A program made the translations under genes and the position numbers. From Candidatus Sodalis pierantonius str. SOPE (GTDB taxonomy: Bacteria; Pseudomonadota; Gammaproteobacteria; Enterobacterales; Enterobacteriaceae), in NCBI RefSeq assembly GCF_000517405.1, contig NZ_CP006568.1, forward strand, positions 2,046,001-2,110,000: DNA of 64,000 bases. Reading direction: 5' to 3'. Below the pieces are notes generated by a model, which had not been told where the DNA came from, did not search any database, and was given only the letters and a program-made list of their open reading frames with translations. How positions within the stretch are numbered: position 1 is the stretch's first letter; each line of letters starts with the position of its first letter. Below, piece by piece: positions 63,090 to 64,000 of this stretch.

Positions 63090-64000
63090 TTAACGCAGCC
63101 AGTTGGTTTTGGCGAGCGCCACAATCTCATCGCCACGGCCGTTGATGATGGCGCGCAGCATATACAGACTGAAGCCTTTGGCTTGTTCAAACTTAATTTG
63201 CGGCGGCATCGCCAGCTCTTCTTTGGCGGTGGCCACGTCCACCACCACCGGACCGTCATGGGCAAACGCCTCTGTCAGCGCGGCGGATTTTTCCACCCGA
63301 AGACCTTTGATGCCCGCGGCGCGGGCGATGGCGGCGAAGTCGGGGTTTTGCAGATCGGTGCCGTCGGTCAGATAGCCGCCAGCTTTCATTTCCATCGCAA
63401 CAAAACCCAGCACACTATTATTAAAGATAACGATTTTCACCGGCAATTTCATCTGCGCCAACGACAAAAAATCCCCCATCAGCATGGTAAAGCCGCCGTC
63501 GCCGCACAGCGCCACCACCTGCCGACCGGGACAGGTGGCCTGCGCGCCCAGCGCCTGCGGCAGGGCGTTGGCCATTGAGCCGTGATTGAACGATCCCAGC
63601 AGCCGGCGGCGGCCGTTCATCGTCAAATAGCGGGTTGCCCACACCGTCGGCGTTCCCACATCACAGGTAAAGACGGCGTCCTGGGCCGCCAGCCGGCTGA
63701 TTTCGTGCGCGACGTATTGCGGATGGATCGCTTTCTCCCCGCTGGGCTGGGCCAGCGCATCCAGATCGCGGCGGGTGTCGCGGTAGTGCGCCAGCGCCTT
63801 ATCGAGAAACGTCCGATCGGTTTTCTCGCGTAGCCGCGGCAACAGCACCGCCAGGGTGGACTTGATATCCCCCAGCAGCGCCATGTCCAGCTTACAATGG
63901 GCACCCAGGCTGCCCGGCGCGATATCGATCTGGATAATGCGGGCATCTTGAGGGTAAAAGGCGCGATACGGAAAGCGGGTTCCCAGTAGCACCAACGTAT
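63090..64000 (-). CDS. poxB: Pyruvate dehydrogenase (quinone), C-terminal part, runs off the window
   Basis: Peripheral-membrane flavoenzyme oxidising pyruvate to acetate and CO2 with ubiquinone. The C-terminal 303 codons are present: FAD-domain end (LLGTRFPYRAFYPQDARIIQ), the TPP-binding motif VALCGDGGFTMLMGD to VIFNNSVLGF, and the lipid-binding C-terminus ending IVALAKTNWLR. Compared with E. coli a few residues are missing near SAALTEAFAHDG, without frame change. The N-terminal half lies beyond 64000. Confidence 0.94.
   Translation of the reverse strand, partial: TLVLLGTRFPYRAFYPQDARIIQIDIAPGSLGAHCKLDMALLGDIKSTLAVLLPRLREKTDRTFLDKALAHYRDTRRDLDALAQPSGEKAIHPQYVAHEISRLAAQDAVFTCDVGTPTVWATRYLTMNGRRRLLGSFNHGSMANALPQALGAQATCPGRQVVALCGDGGFTMLMGDFLSLAQMKLPVKIVIFNNSVLGFVAMEMKAGGYLTDGTDLQNPDFAAIARAAGIKGLRVEKSAALTEAFAHDGPVVVDVATAKEELAMPPQIKFEQAKGFSLYMLRAIINGRGDEIVALAKTNWLR

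Overview
The window looks like part of the chromosome of a Sodalis-type insect endosymbiont (Enterobacterales). The closest match I can infer is the grain-weevil symbiont 'Candidatus Sodalis pierantonius' (SOPE) or a near relative. Housekeeping genes read as clear orthologues of E. coli genes in local E. coli order: yfiM-pssA-patZ-tapT-trxC/yfiF, emrR-ygaHZ-ygaY-proXWV-nrdFEIH-ygaM, lnt-corC-ybeY-ybeZ-miaB-ubiF and artMQIP-ybjP-amiD-ltaE-poxB. Many carry fresh frameshifts or stops, and the blocks are separated by near-identical insertion sequences. This is the pattern of recent genome decay after host restriction. The organism name is inference; the decay and the IS load are visible.

Three IS types account for about 14 kb: five IS903-like (IS5 family) copies of 1055 bp, five IS256-family copies of 1315 bp, and one complete plus one truncated IS21-family element. 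Intact target duplications show simple insertions for IS903-like copies C (8654), D (26921) and E (33183), and for IS256 copy 3 (41600). IS903-like copy B and IS256 copies 1, 2 and 4 have non-matching flanks and probably mark recombination or deletion junctions. At 1450-6171 an IS903-like element is interrupted by IS21 and then cut by IS256.

Layout. 1-1.45 kb: right terminus of a Mu-like phage with a D12-class DNA adenine methylase, then a cut-off acyltransferase gene. 1.45-6.2 kb: nested IS elements. 6.2-11.3 kb: a broken sialate/amino-sugar locus (RpiR regulator, PTS EIICB with two IS copies and a stop, intact nanE). 11.4-19.6 kb: yfiM, pssA, patZ(pseudo), tapT, trxC(pseudo), yfiF, emrR. 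19.7-26.4 kb: ygaH/ygaZ fused by deletion, ygaY, and a proU region with two proX genes, in which proV and the second proX are frameshifted. 28.1-32.7 kb: class Ib ribonucleotide reductase operon with nrdE broken, NrdR boxes kept, ygaM broken. 33-34.4 kb: phage P4-type integrase cut by IS903 and IS256. 35.7-36.4 kb: IS21 remnant. 36.4-43.1 kb: left end of the Mu-like phage (repressor, operators, ner, broken transposase A, target-selection ATPase B, small early genes). 43.8-51.4 kb: PPOX-type flavoprotein (pseudo), lnt, corC, ybeY, ybeZ, miaB, ubiF. 51.7-57.98 kb: IS256 copies and the int-repressor-cox end of a P2-like prophage with an unusual low-GC cargo cassette. 57.98-64 kb: art operon (artM cut, artQ broken), ybjP, amiD with an internal deletion, ltaE(frameshift), poxB (runs off the end).

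The two Mu-like ends share the octamer GTCCAGAA in clustered copies and face each other, but about 35 kb of chromosomal genes and IS elements lie between them in place of phage late genes. The best candidate for something undescribed is the overlapping cassette just behind the P2-like integrase (56983-57874): a Zn-ribbon protein whose two CxxC pairs are split by a frameshift at an A8 tract, coupled to a coiled-coil protein with a C-terminal membrane anchor.
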